From Populus alba (taxonomy: Eukaryota; Streptophyta; Magnoliopsida; Malpighiales; Salicaceae): a stretch of 64,000 bases of DNA. Positions within the stretch are counted from its first letter, which is position 1. Each line of letters opens with the position of its first letter. The notes under the pieces were generated by a model. It had not been told where the DNA came from, made no database searches, and saw nothing but the letters and a program-made list of their open reading frames with translations. Below are positions 35,173-47,620 of the stretch, piece by piece. The stretch spans positions 22,109,882-22,173,881 of the forward strand of contig NC_133297.1 in NCBI RefSeq assembly GCF_005239225.2. Direction: 5' to 3'. The position numbers and the translations under genes are program-made.

Positions 35173-38100
35173 TGTAAACACCCAATATATATATATATAT
35201 ATAATGTCATCCACCATCGCTGCCGATTTCCGGATTGGCAGCAACGCAATTGCGTTGCCGATTTCTGGATCGACAGCAACGCAGTTTTCGCTGCTGATTG
35301 AAGAGCTGCGAGGGAGGGGTAAAACCAGTTTTGGATATATCAAAACAAGAATAAGAACACATCTAAACCAACCCAAACACTCCACCTCATTTAATGGAGA
35401 GTATAAATATAAGAAGGAGAGAGAAGGTGACTCTTCCTCTTCCCAAAGTTGTCTACTGTAGCTGCATGTTGCTCTTCCCTTCCTCTTTCCCAATAGAAAC
35501 CTAAACCAAACCAGTAGAGAGTGCCTTTTGAACGTGTGAGGGAAAGATGAGACTTTGAGAGAAATTTGGACAGCTGCCTAGAGGGAAAGGAAAAGGGGGC
35601 CAGAAAACATGAGAGGAAGAAGAAGGAGGAGAACCAGTAAGAGAGGAGAAAGAATACTGTCAAACCTTCCTCAAACTTAGTTAGATTAGAAAGGTATAGG
35701 TCATGAAACTCCCTTCCTCTTCTTTTTAAGACCTAGAACCGAAAATGAAGAAGAAGACCTTAAGAAAAATGACCTAAGACCTAAGACCTAAGCTAGTTAT
35801 GAAGGAAACTGAACTTAATTAAGAGGACAAGGAAACATAAATGAAATGAGGCCAATTCCCAAAACATCTAACTAAGAAAAATGAATAAAATGGAAATAAC
35901 AAATCATGGTTGATAGTTGGCCTTAACTATGGGGTTGGACAGCATGCATGTGTGTTATGCTGGAATTTGTTGAAAGATTATATGCTGTAATTGATGGTTT
36001 TAAATGTGTGTCTTCTGCTGGAATTTATTGAAAGATTATGTGTTGAAATGGATGGTTTCAATGTGTGTGTTTTGCTGGAACTGAGTGACAGTTTATATGT
36101 TGGGGTTGTTATAGCATATGTGGTGTGTGTTCATGCCAAAATGCGTGTTGTGCAGTGAATTTGCGGTTCACTGCTGAAACTAAATCTTCTATAGCGAATT
36201 AGCATTCATTGTCGAATTGTGTGTTTTGTAGCAAATTGTGACTCGCTGTCGAAACTATGTCAGCTGCAGCGAATTAGCATTCGCTGCTGAAAATGAGTTG
36301 TTTGCAGCGAATTAACATTTGCTTTACGAATTGTGTGTTCTACAGCGAATTGTGATTCGCTGCCGAGACTAATTTGCCTACAGCGAATTAGCATTCACTG
36401 CCGATAGGTGTGTTCGACAAAGAATTTGTGATTCGCTATTGAAGTTGAGTTGTCTGAGTTGCCTATAGCGAATTAGTGTTCGCTGCTGAATTGTGTGTTC
36501 TACAGCAAAATTTTGATTTGCTGCCGAAACTGAGTAGTTTGCAGCGAATGTGCGATTCGCTGCCGAAACTGAGTTGCCTGCAGCAAATTAGCATTCGCTG
36601 CCGAATTGGGTGTTCTGCAGCGAATTTGTGATTCACTGCCAAACTTAGAGTGTGTTTGGTATTGCTGTAGCTGTTGTGGTTGTGGTTTAAAAAAAGTTGT
36701 TTTATAAAAAGTACTTTTAGTTGAGGTTGGTTTGAAAAAATAGGTGTTTGGTTAAAACTGTGGTTGAAATTGAGGTTGAATAAAAAATAGTTTAATATGT
36801 TTGGTTAAGAGTGTTTTTAAAATTAAGGTTATCAAATAATTTTAAAAATATATATTAATACTGATGGTTTTTAATTTAAATGTTATAGATTTAACTATTG
36901 CTATTACTTCATAAAATAAATACTATTTTATATAAAATTAGATAAAATATTATTAGGAATAAAATTGATTTGATATTACAGTGCAAGTGAATTTAATTCA
37001 CTTTAAACTAATTTTTTTAAAAATATATATATAAAAAACAAAACACACTTATAAAAAAAAAAAAAAAAAAAAAGAAGTTCACGTGAACAGTGCAACTCAT
37101 TTGCACTGTTCGCGTGAACAGTGCAACTCATTTGCACTGTTCGCGTGAACAGTGCAAATAAATTGCACCGAGGCGTGCACAGTGCAAGTGAATTGCACTG
37201 TGCACGTAAATTAATTTTGAGAAGCAGCCAGGAGCTGCTTCTCAAAATTCGCGTGTAAAACGCGAATTTTCATGGGCCCCACCAAAGTTTTATTGCGTTT
37301 TTAACATTACCAAACGTATTGTTTGCTGTGGTTGCTTCAAACGCAGAAGCAACCACGCAATTAGTTGCATGCAGCGAATTAGTATTCACTGCCGAATTGT
37401 GTGTTCTACAACGAAATTATGATTCGTTGCCAAAGTTGCATTGTTTGCAGTGAATTTGTGACTCGTTATCTACAGCAAAGTAGCATTCACTGCTGCAAAA
37501 CATGTTGGCTACAATGAACCAATTTTCGTTGCCAAAACTGTGGCGCTAGTAGCAAAATAGCTTTCCCTGCTGAATTGGCACCCTGCAACAAACCAAATTT
37601 CACTGTCGATTTCTACAACAGGCCTCCTAGACAGAAATGACTTAAATGCTAGTAACAATTTCATGGTATGATGGTGTAAAATATGGAACACTTGAATGTG
37701 AACATATGAACTCTTGAAATAAGTGTGGTGACGAATGTGATTCAAAGATATAAATGTACTGATTTATGACCATTGATGTCTTAGGTGGTGCGGTCGGGAT
37801 TGGATCATCATTAAGACAAGAACAACCCATAGGTGGAGCAGGTAGGTGACTTTCACCTTCCTTTTTCATACGTTGAATAATGAGATACTTTATCATGAAT
37901 GTTACCATATTGTGTTAGAACAGATATTAGATTGTCAAACACTTAAATGTTGACAAATGGATGATTAGCTTCGGCTAATGGCATTTAAATGGATGACCAC
38001 AACAAAGGAATGATTAGCCTTGGCTAATGGCATCCGAAGGGATGACCGGGACAAATGATTGATTAACCTTGGCTAATGGCATCTAAATGGATGATCGGGA

Positions 38101-38857
38101 CAAATGATTGATTAGCTTCGGCTAAAGGCATCCGATTGGATGACCAGGACAACGGTAGATAAACTTTGGTTGATGGCATCCGAAGTGGATGACTGGGGTA
38201 AGTGAATGGTTAACCTCAACAAATGATGCCTTAAGAGGATAGCTGGGTTTAAGATTATGGTTGATTGCAAGAATTGATACATCTATATGTACTACAAGTT
38301 GTTTATACCAAGTACATGAAGAAACTATAAATGTCATGCATCAAACATGGGATAATGTTAATTCTTCATTAAACTGCCAGACCGTTTAATTATTATTATT
38401 ATTATTATTAAGTAATTGCATTCTCTTAAATGTTTTGTACTGCAATAGGGACGTAACACCAACAAGATGCTTAGGAAACCCAATATACAGGAATCTACTT
38501 TTGCAAGGAATCATGTAGTTGCATTCTAAATCACGATGTATTTTGTATGAATCAATGTACTGGACGTATAACTTTTATTAGATCCTTTTATTTAAATTCA
38601 TGATGACTATTAGTAGGATAGGAATGCAAGCTCATGTCTATGTATGTATATTTTTAATGTGAACTTCTAATCATGCAAACATAATATTATGTGTTTATGT
38701 AAGATTCACTTTTAAATGAAATGTTGATTGTTATTGATGTATGGATTGTATCTTGATGATGTGAGGGAATACGTTCGCCGATTACCGACACGATGTGTGT
38801 CAAGTACAAAAAGAAAAATTTACTGTTGTTTTGGGCTTGAAAAGCCACGTTGTTACA
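35173..38857 (+). mobile_element. 3.7-kb hairpin-rich solo LTR (family A, copy 2)
   Basis: Starts 'tgtaaacaccca' and ends 'gccacgttgttaca'. The flanking five bases are tgtaa and tataa, a target duplication with one change. A TATAAATA box lies at 35402-35409. It shares order and sequence with copy 1: two hairpins of the first array type at 35215-35300, the gcagcgaat/attcgctgc array at 36150-36645 and 37370-37620, and the paired-hairpin units at 37965-38230. It lacks the second cgctgccgat array and carries a MITE. It is more diverged from a consensus than copy 1 and is probably older. The 77-121 codon frames in it are repeat artefacts. Confidence 0.82.
36648..37360. mobile_element. Harbinger-like MITE with TTA target duplication
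   Basis: It interrupts the hairpin array. The left end 'gagtgtgtttggtattgc' and the right end 'gcaaacaatacgtttggt' on the complement are inverted relatives, and tta stands on both sides (36645-36647 and 37361-37363), as in PIF/Harbinger elements. Internally (37080-37205) it has palindromes built on 'ttgcactgttc' and 'gaacagtgcaa', and 'gagaagcagc' with its complement at 37218-37243. It has no coding capacity; the 80-codon frame at 37003 is an artefact. Confidence 0.8.
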
Positions 38858-41203
38858 TATAAACTGAAAAGAAAAGGTAAAATAAATCTCACAATTCTTG
38901 AAATCTCAAAGTTTCTGTGTCCTTGCAACCGAGAAAAGGACTTGCATGTTTATTGAACAACTAACCAAAAAGAAAGAAGAATGCATGAATACGAGTTTGT
39001 GGGAGAAAGGGTTTGTGTTCCTCTGTTCTAGTCGTCCCCCTCCCTTCTCCTATTTTCCTTCTCTCTCTCTCTTTTTTTTTTTTATAAACTAGGAAACCCT
39101 AGTCTCTATTTTACAAAATAGTCCTCTCTTAAGTAGACAGTTTACATTTAAGTACTTCAATAACTATTTTCCTAAAAAGGATAGATAACCTTGCATGAAA
39201 TCTTCAAGCTTTGACTTAGAGGAGCTAAATTGATGAAATAAAAACTTAGATGTCGGTTTGGATGCTTTGGGACGTAACTTGGACTCGTTTCTTCACAAAA
39301 CCTGTTTGCTGGCAGAATTTATTTGTCATCTTAGAAAAATCATATCTCCCTCATATGAGATCATTTTTTGCTAAAATTTGGTAGGTTGATAGGTCTTGAT
39401 TCAGGAATCCAAAAAAATTACATTTGCATTAAATGGATTTCAGTAGTTCAAGATATTCAAGTTGGAATGGTCAAAGGTCAACACTAGTAGATTGCGAGAT
39501 TTGACTTTGAAGGATGCAATTTCCATACTCTTTTTTTTTTTTAATTTTCTTTACTTAGATTTCCAAAAAGGTATAGATGTTAGGTTTCTAATTCCACTAG
39601 AATTACTTCATTTCAACCTTTAGAGCTCATGCTCTGCACAAAACATTGAATGAATGTTAAATCTGTTAATTACCTCAAATTTACTTTTTTTTTGCATCTT
39701 TCGTCTAAAAGTACCTTCAAAACATAAAACAAAGAATATCAAGGCATTTTATATATAAAACATAGGCAAAACACTAGTTAAATATGAATGAAACTATCAA
39801 ATAATATAGTTGCATCAATAATGGCTGAGGCGTGGTGGATGAAGTGGCCAAAATGGTGGTCGAGAGGGGGGAAAGAAAAAATAGGTAGAAATATGGCTTT
39901 TTCTCAACTTTGGTTTTTGATTTCTCCTTTTTTAGGGAATGGAATCTACCTTTATTTATAAGGGGTGAAAGAGGGACACTTTGTCTCTTTAAGGGACAAA
40001 TCTTGGCCCTTAATTTAGCTGGGAAGGATCTGAATTGTTGGCTCAAAGTTGCCATCATGGCTTGAGAAAGTTGCTGTGACAGGACTGGTTGGGTTAGCCA
40101 TTTTAGCGCGGCACCGAGGCCATTATGGTATCAATCGGTCAGAAACGACCATACTGGGGTGTAGTTGAAAGTCAAACCATTAGTTTCATGCATGTTTTGT
40201 CAAATTTTGTGGAGAAATGAAGCATTAAATACACGTGAAAAGTGGTTACTCGAGTAGTTTTTTTTGCGAACAGGAAAAAAGACAATGATCATCTATCTTT
40301 TTTTGTTTACTTTTTTCAAAACGGTGCCAATTTGGGTTGTTTAGGGTTTTATTTTAGGGGCTTGGTCAAATTTCAATTTGGTCCCCTATCTTTTAATTTC
40401 TTTCAATATCACCCCTATTTGACCCTTGACTTTTAATTTTTTGCAATTTTTCCTTGTCGAACTTCAATGTCAACCCAAAATTTCAACGACTTTTTCATTT
40501 TGGTCATTGATCTTGGATTTATGCAAATTAACCTTTAATTGACTATTAAACTTTCAATTCTCCTCTATTTCACCTGTGATTTCAATCATTTGGGTCCGTA
40601 TAGTTTGTGTCTTTTACGAAATGGTCCTTGGCTGTGAATTTCTTTAATTTAGCTCTTAATTGACCTCAAAACTTTGATTTTCTTGCAATTATACCCCTGA
40701 GTGAACCAATTGACTTTGTAAAAATTAAATTTGATCTCTTAAAATTCCATTCTTCTTAATTAAGCCCAAATTGGGCTTCCAAACCTAATGTTTCACCAAT
40801 TAACTCTCTAATAAAATTAATTTGACATATTTAAAGTATAATTATATCCTTGCACCTAATTAAATCCTTCAATTGGACCCAAATTAATTCTTAAATATAA
40901 TTAAATTTTAATTTGGCCCATGATTAAATCAAATTGACCTATTAAAAATAGAATTATGTTTTTGGACTTAATTTTCATGTAGATTTGTTTAATAATGATT
41001 TAATTTGACTTTGAATATGCATTCTCTTTTCAGTTTTTTATGAAATGGGGGTACAATTAGGCTTTCGATTCCATCCAAACTTGCAACTTGAGTTTTTTTC
41101 TTGCTTTTGTCAAAATGTCAGTTTTCTTGCTATTATTATTTTATTTTTATTTTGAAAAGAAAAAAGATGAATTTGAAAAATAACCCAGAAATGGGTTATA
41201 ACA
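38858..41203 (+). repeat. LTR-like repeat ending in 'gggttataaca'
   Basis: Its first part (39056-39815) matches 1730-2465. The rest is the low-complexity, T-rich 'ttggtcattgatcttggatt' style of sequence common in long plant Gypsy LTRs, ending 'atgggttataaca'. The start is uncertain because it abuts the family A LTR end directly. The frames at 38898, 39774 and 40242 have no recognisable features. Confidence 0.55.
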
Positions 41204-42264
41204 CTACTTGTGTGTATTAATGATGTGTCTTAACTTCCAAACCCGAACAAATTAACAATCTAATATAAAGATAAAGAAAAATAGGTTTGGTTATATGATT
41301 TTTTTTTTATGATGTTTATACTAAAATTACATGATTTATAATGGAAATAAGAGATAAAGTTTAAATGAAACTCTTTAATAAGTCAAAGACTCCACATAGG
41401 AGTTCTTATCAAGATAAAAACACTACTTTTTTTGTGATTAAGAGTGTTAAGTCTGATTTGTTCTTTAACTAATTTTTGAAATATAAGAACAAGGAAGAAA
41501 ACTCTCCAAGGAAAAAGTTAAAAAAATCTTATATTCTTTCAAAAATATCTAATATTTGGTCTGAAACACCATTAAATACTTGGAATAACCTTCCAAGTCT
41601 AGGAAATATCAAAATGTCATAATTGAGATCCAAATATATAACTTTATTTAGAAAACTAGACAAATAATAAACATCATGTTTTACTTATAGAACACATAAA
41701 CATATACATAAAAATTAAAACCATAACTTTTTGTACAAAACTCCAATGCAAGTATAGTTGGACAAATTGAAAAGATAACATTCTGAACTTAAAAACTACA
41801 TAGAATTGGTTTATTTTACAATGCAATAAAATGGTGACAATTCAAAATTAAATTGGCTTACGAGTGAATAACAAACCTAAACTCTCAAAAACTCTCAAAT
41901 TATGAAGCCTTATTTGAAAACAAACAAATAAATCCAAACCATTTTCATTTAATTTTATAAGCCTCCAAACTTATCAAAATTTCATTCGCGTTAATATGAC
42001 TTGTTTAGACACTTTGTCCTTGTTTCGCTTGTACTCTTGTAATTGGACCATTTGAATGCACATACACATTGAAATCAACACTTTCCATGTTAGAATCATG
42101 ATGCATATCTATTAGAAAACAAAAATAATCTTGGTCTATCTCAAGAACGCTCTCATTCCAGTGGAACCTCCAAACAATTGGAGCTTACAATTACACAGGT
42201 GAAATGTAAAAATGTCATTTTAAAGGTTAAAACAGGCCACTTGCTAAGCGAGGAAGTTGCTACT
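41204..42264. other. 3' flank of the asparaginase gene
   Basis: AT-rich, with no second gene seen. The 3' untranslated region of the minus-strand gene lies just below 42265; its exact end cannot be set. The plus-strand frame at 42178-42420 lies mostly antisense to the last exon. Confidence 0.5.
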
Positions 42265-44802
42265 TCACGGAAGTACAGTAAAAACCTCCACATCAACAGT
42301 TACTGGACTTCTGACGGAGTACTCAAATGTCCATCCATGACAAGCACCAGCATGCACACCATTTTTATTGACAGCAACAACAGCTCCCACAAAATCTGGA
42401 AATTTTCTTGCAATTCTTGATATTGCATCCTTTGCAGCAAGCCTAGGTTCCATACCTAATCTCATACTTTCAACAACTTGATAACTGAAAGAGACAAGGA
42501 TAGCTTAGCTTTAAGTAAAACCAAAGCATCAAATAAATGAGACCAGGCTAAATACTAGAGGTAGGTTGAAACTGTATAAGAAAGACGAGTCTCATATTTG
42601 CTGGAAAAGTCTCAAACTTGAGAATCAACTCATAGACAACCCAAACTAGTTTATTATTCCTGATAGAGCCAAACCAAGCAAAATTTCCTGTCAGCTGAGC
42701 GTATTTCCTGTCAGCTGAGCATATTTGTCTTAAAGCATCAAGATTGACAGCATTATCCCGAGTTCAGCCTATGTAATGGAACTCTATAAGCATCGGTCGT
42801 TAAATGGTGTGAAAATACCTGATGGTTTACCAAGAATAACTTCATCATTCAAAAAGTAAAAAGACTGATATTCATTACAATACCATGGAAGGAAGCGCAT
42901 CATGATGTCACCATCCCCAGTTGCACCACAAGCACCAACATCAGTATCAGCATATGCTGAAGATCCCGCAATGGGTCCATCACCTACCCTGCAGTCAAAG
43001 AAAGAATACATTAAATCAACGAGATGAAAGCTTAACCTGAACCAAAATACCTTACACGGGGGGTTTGAGGGGTACAGTACTCAAAACTTCTTGTCAACCA
43101 CAATATTTAAAGGAAAAGCTTTTTACATTTGAAGAGATATCTCAAAGCTTAAAGACTCAAGGGTGGGAGACAAGATGCTGCTGATGACAGCTACCAAATT
43201 TCATTGGAAGCAGAATCTGACACGTTTTGATCATAGTTCATTTCCACAATGTTTACAGTAAATCGCATTGGCAATGGATTCATCCACATCGACTTCATAT
43301 TCACCTTACCTTCCAGGGATCTTATAAGTGGCTCCATTAGTTGAAGTTCCAACAGCTACATGTCCCATCTACATGAAAAGCAAAAGAATTCCTTCTGTAA
43401 ATATATATGCAGGAAGACTGTGTATGCCCGTGCATGTGTGCCCGCATGCTAGTGGAATTCGTATCTGCAGTTTCATCAACTTACTTTATCAATAACAGCC
43501 ATTGATATGGTGTCATGATTGTGAGGACCAACAAGAGATGATCTTGGTTCAGCAACTCCCATCAGGTTGCGTGTGGAACACCCCCCCTCTTTAACATCCA
43601 TGCTAGCCTTTGCATGATAAGGGCCACAACTATCTAAAGGAACAACATCTTTCCAAAAATTAGGCTGGCAGTTATTCTCTTTCCATTTACTCCATTTCAT
43701 GATGGAATCAGAAGAACTAAGGTTACTGGGTCCTGGGAGACCCATTGAAATGGAAAAGGCTGAGGCCTTCTCCCCGACAAGCAAAGTGTGCTTTGTATGC
43801 TGCATCACTAATTTTGCAGCTCTAATTCCATCCTTCACAAATCTCATGGCAGCAACAGCTCCAACCTCCATTGTCACCTATGCATGAAAGGATCTTCATT
43901 TATAAAGTAAGCAAACCAGCATACAGCAGTAAAGAGAACAAGAATATTAATGAAAGGAAACAGAGAATAGTGTTTACCCCATTCATGATCAAGGCATCAA
44001 TAGTAGTTTCTCCATTCTCATCTGGACTGCCCCCCGGTCCCACTGTTCATTCCAGATTCAAATTACTAGAGACAATCAGTTAACAAACCTTAGCTAAAAG
44101 CTACAATAATCAAAACACACATCTACTACGACTAGATATGAACTTGAGAGAACACATCATAGAATTCGCAATTTGAGATGATATGTTAAAACACTAAACA
44201 TGAAACTTCAAGTAAATGATGTTCTGCCATACAAATCAAACAATTAAGGAATTTATTTAAGAAAATGGGTCTATTTTATGAAAGATTAAGTATTCTATTG
44301 AGTCATTTCATGGAAAGATTAATAACTAATTAACATTTAAATAAAATATTTTACCTGTACCATCACACCTAAGTTCCTCACAAGCAGAACAACCCTCCAC
44401 AACAGCATCAACAGCAGAATGGCCACCATCAACAGCCCTCCAAGCAGCTCTAACAGCTTCTTTGAAAGGCCAGGTGCTCACTACTAATGGGTACTGCTTT
44501 GAGATCGCAACCCCATCATCTCCTATTACCTTATAAACCATAAATAAATAAATACCCATGTCATAAATTGCTAAGAACAATCAACATTCAATAAAGAAAT
44601 TGAAATATAACTGCAATTCTCAAGATTTGATCTTTCATTTCCATTTTTATTCCCTTCGTTTTCTCAGTATCCAAACAGAAGTGAAATGAAAAGTTATCTT
44701 TTAAAAAAGAATAAAGAAAAAGGAGAAAGATAATTCGTTTACCATGGAGAACAAAGTAGAGAAGAAGACAAGAGTGATGAAGGGCAGGATTCTGTTGGCC
44801 AT
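42265..44802 (-). CDS. N4-(beta-N-acetylglucosaminyl)-L-asparaginase (aspartylglucosaminidase), 7 exons
   Basis: An N-terminal-nucleophile hydrolase that splits the GlcNAc-Asn bond during glycoprotein breakdown, normally in the vacuole/lysosome. Exons on the minus strand: 44802-44743, 44529-44355, 44042-43978, 43877-43485, 43368-43310, 42988-42884 and 42484-42265, all GT-AG and in phase, for 358 residues, the expected length. Residues 1-20 look like a signal peptide. The self-cleavage site is in '[12 protein letters not shown]'; Thr223 would become the catalytic N-terminus of the beta chain. Arg251 and Asp254 in '[15 protein letters not shown]' and the 'GATGDGD' loop (residues 272-278) are the substrate-binding motifs. 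No stops or frameshifts are seen, so it is probably functional. It is the only intact gene between two transposon blocks. The frames on the opposite strand at 43699-44083 are shadows. Confidence 0.94.
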
Positions 44803-45457
44803 GGAACTGGGACTCTGTTCCCTTCTGCTCTGGTCTGTTAAGCTGGTCTTACAAATAAATTTGACCATAAAATATTTTTAATTTTAAAATATATTAAAAT
44901 AATATTTTAAAAAATATATATTATTTTTAATATCAATATATTAAAATATCTAAAAAAATTTAAAAAATAATTAATTTAAAATTTAAAAAAAAAAGCAAAA
45001 AAAAAATTAAAATACAAAATTCCCAAGAAATGATATGTTATTTTTTTAATTTTACTAATGTGGGTGTTCAGATCAACTTATATGTATTTTAATTAATTTT
45101 ATATATTTTGAAATTAATGATTATATAAATTTTTAATAGTTTTAAATAAATTTAAATTTATAATTATTAAAAAATAAACTTAAGAGTTACCCAATTAAAT
45201 TAATTATTAGGATTTACGGCATGCTATTTTGATTACATGGAGGAGGTTCGGGAGTTAATCCAATAATTTGTAAGTCAAAAGGAGGCCATTTTACAGATGT
45301 GTACTTTGGAGTGGCAAATTGTTTTAACGAACATTACAATATAATATAATTAAGTTAAAAGATAATCAAGCCTTCTGAACTCTTATTAGTAAAATTGCAA
45401 TTTGTACAGAACAAATAAATTCTATACAAATTGCTCGAATTCATTTAACTTATTTCA
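44803..45457. other. 5' flank of the asparaginase gene
   Basis: Very AT-rich (44860-45030 is almost only A and T). It should hold the minus-strand promoter, but no TATA or other box can be singled out in such AT-rich sequence. Confidence 0.45.
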
Positions 45458-45841
45458 AGGCACTTGAAATTATCATTTGTTACTTGCTAATAGCTACTTT
45501 GATTGCCTCCACGCATAGTCAATGGATTGGTTACCTTTGCTAATAAAAAATGGTGGGATTTGCTGCTGCTGATTTGCTATATTACTGTCAAGTGATTTGC
45601 TGTTATTTTTCATCATAATTTATTAATACATTAACATCTCCTTACAAGCAAAGAAGGGATCAGACCCAACATGAGATGGGCATAAATGTCTCCACACCTA
45701 ACTCAGGTTTGGGCGAGCATGTATCCAAACCCAACCTGGGTTTGACCTAGGGCAATGTGTCTCAGGTCAAACTCAAGTTGGCCCTGGACGTATCCACACC
45801 CAACCGAACCAAGTTGGGCTGGGCACTTTGAATAATAATTT
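45458..45841. repeat. Left copy of a ~385-bp direct repeat flanking the Copia element
   Basis: From 'aggcacttgaaattatc' to 'actttgaataataattt' this segment is repeated at 50986-51372, on the far side of the Copia element. By eye about 19 substitutions and a few small gaps separate the copies (~5%). Neither copy contains a gene. Confidence 0.93.
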
Positions 45842-45842
45842 A

Positions 45843-46183
45843 TGTAAAGATATTAACGATTCTAATGATGCCAAGTGTCAGAATTAGCAATTAATATTGT
45901 TACAATGTTGTTAGTATTATTTGTTACAAAGGAGAAACTATTAGCATGAATACTGAGTGTAAACGGAAGAATATTCTCCGTATAGTATCTTCAAATACTG
46001 CATATATAAACTGAGAATAAGATATGTAAACATTAAGCAAAAAGTAAGTAATATAATAGTGCATGAATTTCATCTTCTGCTTCTCTGTATAATAGATTCA
46101 TTTATTCTCTATTCTTCGTTCTTTTCACTCTTTGATCTTTCTTCATTTCTATTGCATTTCTATATAAATATTATTGTCTTTCA
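45843..46183 (+). mobile_element. Copia 5' LTR
   Basis: 341 bases from 'tgtaaagatatt' to 'gtctttca', matching 50656-50985 with about 14 substitutions and small gaps, including a 10-base gap at a short repeat. TATATAAA at 46003-46010 is the likely promoter box. Confidence 0.93.
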
Positions 46184-46195
46184 TGGTATTAGAGC
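46184..46195 (+). other. Copia primer binding site (initiator tRNA-Met)
   Basis: 'tggtattagagc' directly follows the LTR and matches the complement of the plant initiator tRNA-Met 3' end with one C to T change. This site primes minus-strand DNA synthesis in most plant Copia elements. Confidence 0.9.
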
Positions 46196-46400
46196 ACTAG
46201 AACTCTTGATCTTGTGGCCATTAATTTCTGAATTCTGGCTTTATTCTCATCCTCTTCATAAAATTCTTGTGTACTTGTTGATGTGCGTATCAGCTATTTG
46301 ATATATTGCCTAACATATTCTCTTCTTCAAAACTCCAGTTTTTCTATTACTTCACCGAACATTATAATCTTCAATTTTTTGCTTTCTCTTACATTCAAAA

Positions 46401-47620
46401 ATGGTGACTAACTCTCAACTTCAGATTATTCAATCTCCTATCACTTCTCTGCTTATTGCAATCTCTACTACTATAACAGTGAAGATTGACGATACAAACT
46501 ACCTCCTTTGGCAATTTCAAATGAAAATTCTTCTTGAGAGTCATGGAATTCTAGGATTTGTTGATGCTTCCAGAAAATGTCCAAGTCGATTTGATATAGA
46601 TTCCGATATTGAGGGTGTTGAATCTGATGATCATCAGATTTGGAAAATGCATGACAGAGCACTTATGCAGCTACTTATTGCCACTCTTTCTTCTACTGCC
46701 ATTTCCTATGTCATTGGCTGCATCAGCTCTTATGATATGTGGATTCAATTGCAGGATCGTTTTTCTACAGTAACCAAGGCAAGAATCTTTCAGATGAAGA
46801 GTGAACTTCAAACCATCAAAAAAGGTTCAGAACTGGTGTCTCAGTATCTGTAGAGAATCAAAGATGCCCGTGTTCATCTCTCTACCGCAGGAGGTTGTTT
46901 TGAAGATGAGGATATTATGATCTTGGCTCTCAATGGCCTTTCCTCTGACTATAACACATTCCGATGTATGGTTCGAGGCAGAGATAATGTGTTATCTCTT
47001 AAAGATTTTTGCTCTCAATTGCTTGCTGAAGAAGCTACCATTGAGCAGACCCATTCATCTTCTCCATTTGTCTTTGCTATGCACGTTCAGAATTAAGTCT
47101 CTCAAGGCAAGGCTCTGGTTCTTGATGAAGGTAATTCTAATCCTCTTTCTTCTAACTTCAAGTCAGCTCCTGCTTCTCAATTTTCCTCTAGCTTCCATAG
47201 AGGTTTTAACGCCTATCAAAGTGGTTTCAATGGTCATAACACTAGTGGTTATTTTCTCCACCGTGGCTCTTAGTTTAAGGGTCGTGGTAGAGGTCGCCAT
47301 ACTTTCTCATCTGGCCAACGATATTATCCTGCTCAACCAAGCTCTAATCCTGGTATTCTTGGTCCTGAAACCGATTGTTATCAACGTCACAACCAAACCT
47401 CAGCCCTTACCTGCCAAATCTGTGGTACGAGAGGTCATGTTGCTGCCGATTGTTATCAACGTCACAACCAAACCTCAGCCTCTACCTCTTATGTTCAATG
47501 TCAAATTTGTTGGAAATATGGTCATTCTTCCATTCAATGTTATCATAGAGGCAACTTCTCCTATCAACTTCAAGAGGCTACTCCTTACTCTGGTCCTGAT
47601 GCTATTACCACTGTAGGAGG
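46401..47620 (+). pseudogene. Copia gag with duplicated zinc knuckle, broken
   Basis: Starts at ATG 46401. Residues 25-150 are the Copia gag core ('DDTNYLLWQFQMKILLESH', 'DDHQIWKMHDRALMQLL', 'SYDMWIQLQDRF'). Three in-frame stops follow (46851 TAG; near 47093 TAA; near 47272 TAG), the first and third looking like CAG to TAG. A Gly/Arg-rich stretch comes next, then two CX2CX4HX4C knuckles at about 47411-47455 and 47500-47545. The sequence 'gattgttatcaacgtcacaa' precedes each knuckle, 75 bases apart, so the second arose or was extended by a tandem duplication. Right after the second knuckle the frame meets the distal part of the protease with the catalytic Asp-Ser-Gly missing. Confidence 0.88.

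Noticed and set aside
39774..40058. 94-codon minus-strand frame
   Set aside because: Lies in an LTR-like repeat and has no recognisable domain.
43699..44083. Plus-strand frames of 62 and 70 codons
   Set aside because: Antisense to exons 3 and 4 of the asparaginase gene.
46933..47616. 227-codon hydrophobic frame
   Set aside because: It is the +1 reading of Copia gag, whose zinc knuckles and Gly/Arg region are read in the gag frame.
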